A stretch of 5,359 bases of DNA from Thermococcus sp. (GTDB taxonomy: Archaea; Methanobacteriota_B; Thermococci; Thermococcales; Thermococcaceae): the NCBI GenBank assembly GCA_011050175.1, contig DRGF01000147.1:1-5359 (forward strand), read 5' to 3'. This document shows, one piece after another, positions 4,589 to 5,359 of the stretch. Each line of letters starts with the position of its first letter. Position 1 is the first letter of the stretch. The position numbers and the translations under genes were made by a program. The notes below the pieces were generated by a model. The model made no database searches and was not told where the DNA came from. It saw only the letters and a program-made list of their open reading frames with translations.

Positions 4589-4622
4589 CCCCTTTTGGTC
4601 AAGCTTTGCCCAAGCAAAGGTT
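4589..4622 (-). repeat. Repeat R4: inverted copy of R
   Basis: The stem CTTTGC/GCAAAG with loop CCAA (4604-4619) is preceded on the plus strand by CCCCTTTTGGTCAAG. On the minus strand that is the tail CTTGACCAAAAGGGG, matching the R family. It is the most degenerate copy (6-bp stem) and has no T-run. R3 and R4 are the inverted pair bounding unit 2. Confidence 0.65.
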
Positions 4623-4681
4623 GCTCAGTGGTGACCGCTCTCCTCATCGTGGCCTCGGAAGGGCTTGGGCGTCATCATCGC
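4623..4681 (-). ncRNA. Candidate C/D-box sRNA divergent from lplA
   Basis: On the minus strand the order is GCG lead, perfect C box ATGATGA (4678-4672), a 13-nt guide, D'-like CCGA (4658-4655), a 4-nt spacer, C'-like ACGATGA (4650-4644), a 15-nt guide, perfect D box CTGA (4628-4625) and a closing GC that can pair with the lead. Size (about 59 nt) and spacing fit archaeal 2'-O-methylation guides. A TATA-like box on the same strand at 4710-4705 is centred about 26 nt from the predicted 5' end, so it may have its own promoter. Using the N+5 rule, the D guide would target the fifth base of UGGUGACCGCUCUCC and the D' guide that of AAGGGCUUGGGCG. I could not place either in rRNA or tRNA. Confidence 0.6.
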
Positions 4682-4685
4682 TGGA

Positions 4686-4693
4686 CTTAAAAA
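4686..4693 (+). promoter_or_regulatory. TATA box of lplA
   Basis: CTTAAAAA is centred about 34 nt before the lplA ATG, the same spacing as for the DUF531 gene. It lies a few bases outside the 5' end of the minus-strand sRNA candidate. The two promoters therefore interleave and may interfere with each other. Confidence 0.5.
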
Positions 4694-4704
4694 CGTCCGC
4701 GACC

Positions 4705-4710
4705 TTTTAA
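4705..4710 (-). promoter_or_regulatory. TATA box of the minus-strand sRNA
   Basis: TTAAAA on the minus strand (in GGGTTAAAAGG) is centred about 26 nt upstream of the predicted sRNA 5' end near 4681. It is too close to the lplA start (about 16 nt) to serve that gene as a TATA box. Confidence 0.42.
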
Positions 4711-4723
4711 CCCTGGTGGTGCT

Positions 4724-5359
4724 ATGAGGTTTATCCCGCTCATTGTTGCAAGGCCTGAGGTTCAGATGGCCATAGACGAGGCGATAATGCGCGCCAGAAC
4801 GGAGGGGAGGGTTCCCGACACGGTCAGGCTCTACGCGTTCTCTCCGAGCTCCGTGACCATAGGCCGCTTCCAAAGCGTCGTCCACGACGTCAACCTCGAC
4901 GAGGCGCGGAAGCTCGGAATCCCCGTCGTCCGCAGGATTACCGGCGGCGGTTCTGTGTTCCACGACGAGTTCGGGGAGGTAACCTACTCGGTCGTTGTCG
5001 GCGAGGACTACCACCCAATGCTCAGGAACGTTGAGAGCAGCTACCGCTATCTGGCCGGCCCGCTGGTTGATGCACTGGAAGAACTGGGCCTTGAGGCTGG
5101 CTTTTCGGGCCTGAACGACATCGTCGCCAACGGGAAGAAAATCAGCGGCTCTGCCCAGACCCGCAGGAAGGGTGTAATTCTGCAGCACGGCACCTTCATG
5201 TACGCGACGCGCGTTGACGTGCTCGGAAGGGTTCTCCGCGTTTCAAATGCCAAGCTCGCCGACAAGGGTGTTTCGAGCATCTGGGAGAGGGTAACCACCC
5301 TGGAGCGCGAGGGCATAAATCTGAACCGCTGGGAAGCCTACGAGCTTTTGAAGGACAAA
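4724..5359 (+). CDS. lplA: Lipoate-protein ligase A family protein, C-terminus missing
   Basis: The first 212 residues are present and the frame is open at the window edge. Enzymes of this family activate lipoate with ATP and attach it to a lysine of lipoyl-domain proteins such as glycine cleavage H protein. Signatures are RRITGGGSVFHD (70-81), the lipoyl-AMP binding loop; NDIVANGKKISGSAQ (131-145) with the ligase lysine, probably K139; and HGTFMY (155-160). The N-terminal helix VQMAIDEAIM is also typical. Archaeal ligases are often bipartite, with the small accessory domain on a separate protein (LplB in Thermoplasma); whether that holds here cannot be seen. The related octanoyltransferase LipM cannot be fully excluded. 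The start is supported by GGTGGTG (4715-4721), two nt before the ATG. It is preceded by its own TATA box and not obviously in an operon with upstream genes. Confidence 0.9.
   Translation, partial: MRFIPLIVARPEVQMAIDEAIMRARTEGRVPDTVRLYAFSPSSVTIGRFQSVVHDVNLDEARKLGIPVVRRITGGGSVFHDEFGEVTYSVVVGEDYHPMLRNVESSYRYLAGPLVDALEELGLEAGFSGLNDIVANGKKISGSAQTRRKGVILQHGTFMYATRVDVLGRVLRVSNAKLADKGVSSIWERVTTLEREGINLNRWEAYELLKDK

Larger units (their letters stand above)
4313..4622. repeat. Hairpin-rich repeat unit 2
   Basis: It starts exactly where the R2 stem of unit 1 ends, with leader copy B, then R3, an AT-rich stretch, a middle GC-rich hairpin and the inverted R4. GGGTTTGC (4420-4427) and GCAAACCC (4523-4530) are an 8-bp inverted repeat enclosing the middle hairpin, parallel to the outer stem of unit 1. 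The interiors of the two units are only weakly alike, so this is an old duplication or two members of a dispersed family. A 67-codon minus-strand frame (4647-4444) runs through it but is not convincing as a gene. A C/D-box sRNA candidate abuts the right end. Confidence 0.55.

Noticed and set aside
3864..4622. CRISPR array
   Set aside because: Repeats are unequal in length, in both orientations and irregularly spaced; only the 38-bp leader recurs closely, and only twice.
3864..4622. Insertion sequence remnant
   Set aside because: No transposase fragment in any frame and no recognised target-site duplication; a MITE-like origin is kept only as one possibility.
4683..4698. GGAC and GTCC flanking the lplA TATA box as an operator
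   Set aside because: Four-base arms are too short to distinguish from chance.
4625..5316. Minus-strand open frames opposite lplA
   Set aside because: They are antisense to well-conserved lplA motifs and cover the promoter region and sRNA candidate; no family resemblance.

Overview
The window looks like a chromosomal segment of a hyperthermophilic archaeon of the order Thermococcales, most likely Thermococcus. The reasons are short archaeal GGTG/GAGG-type ribosome binding sites, TATA boxes about 34 nt ahead of start codons, an archaeal Sec11-type signal peptidase, a DUF531 protein and an archaeal-type methyltransferase. The species assignment is inference from protein character, not from a database match.

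Left part (1-2738, minus strand): a compact co-directional group is transcribed leftward. It holds an uncharacterised TPR-like alpha-solenoid protein, then an M19 (membrane-dipeptidase family) peptidase 9 nt later, then a class I SAM-dependent methyltransferase that runs off the left edge. Centre (2739-3800): a 61-bp divergent promoter region with one palindromic TATA box (CTTATAAG) appears to serve both directions. To its right, on the plus strand, a DUF531 gene overlaps a Sec11-type signal peptidase gene by 28 nt.

Right part: 3801-4723 holds no convincing protein gene and is the most unusual part of the window. It contains about a dozen perfect short hairpins, most with 3-4 nt loops. They are organised into two consecutive, diverged units (about 3889-4312 and 4313-4622). 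Each unit opens with the same 38-bp sequence (36/38 identical). Each then carries a hairpin-plus-tail repeat (called R here), a middle GC-rich hairpin enclosed by a longer-range stem, and an inverted copy of R. Stem sequences differ between copies while pairing is kept. Two C/D-box sRNA candidates flank the cluster. One is on the plus strand and overlaps the signal peptidase stop codon. The other is on the minus strand, divergent from lplA.

The window ends in the first 212 codons of a lipoate-protein ligase A family gene (lplA) on the plus strand.

Functionally the genes are mostly housekeeping: peptide turnover, RNA or small-molecule methylation, protein secretion and lipoylation. No defence, phage or CRISPR module is visible. 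The strongest candidate for something undescribed is the paired-unit, hairpin-rich intergenic element.
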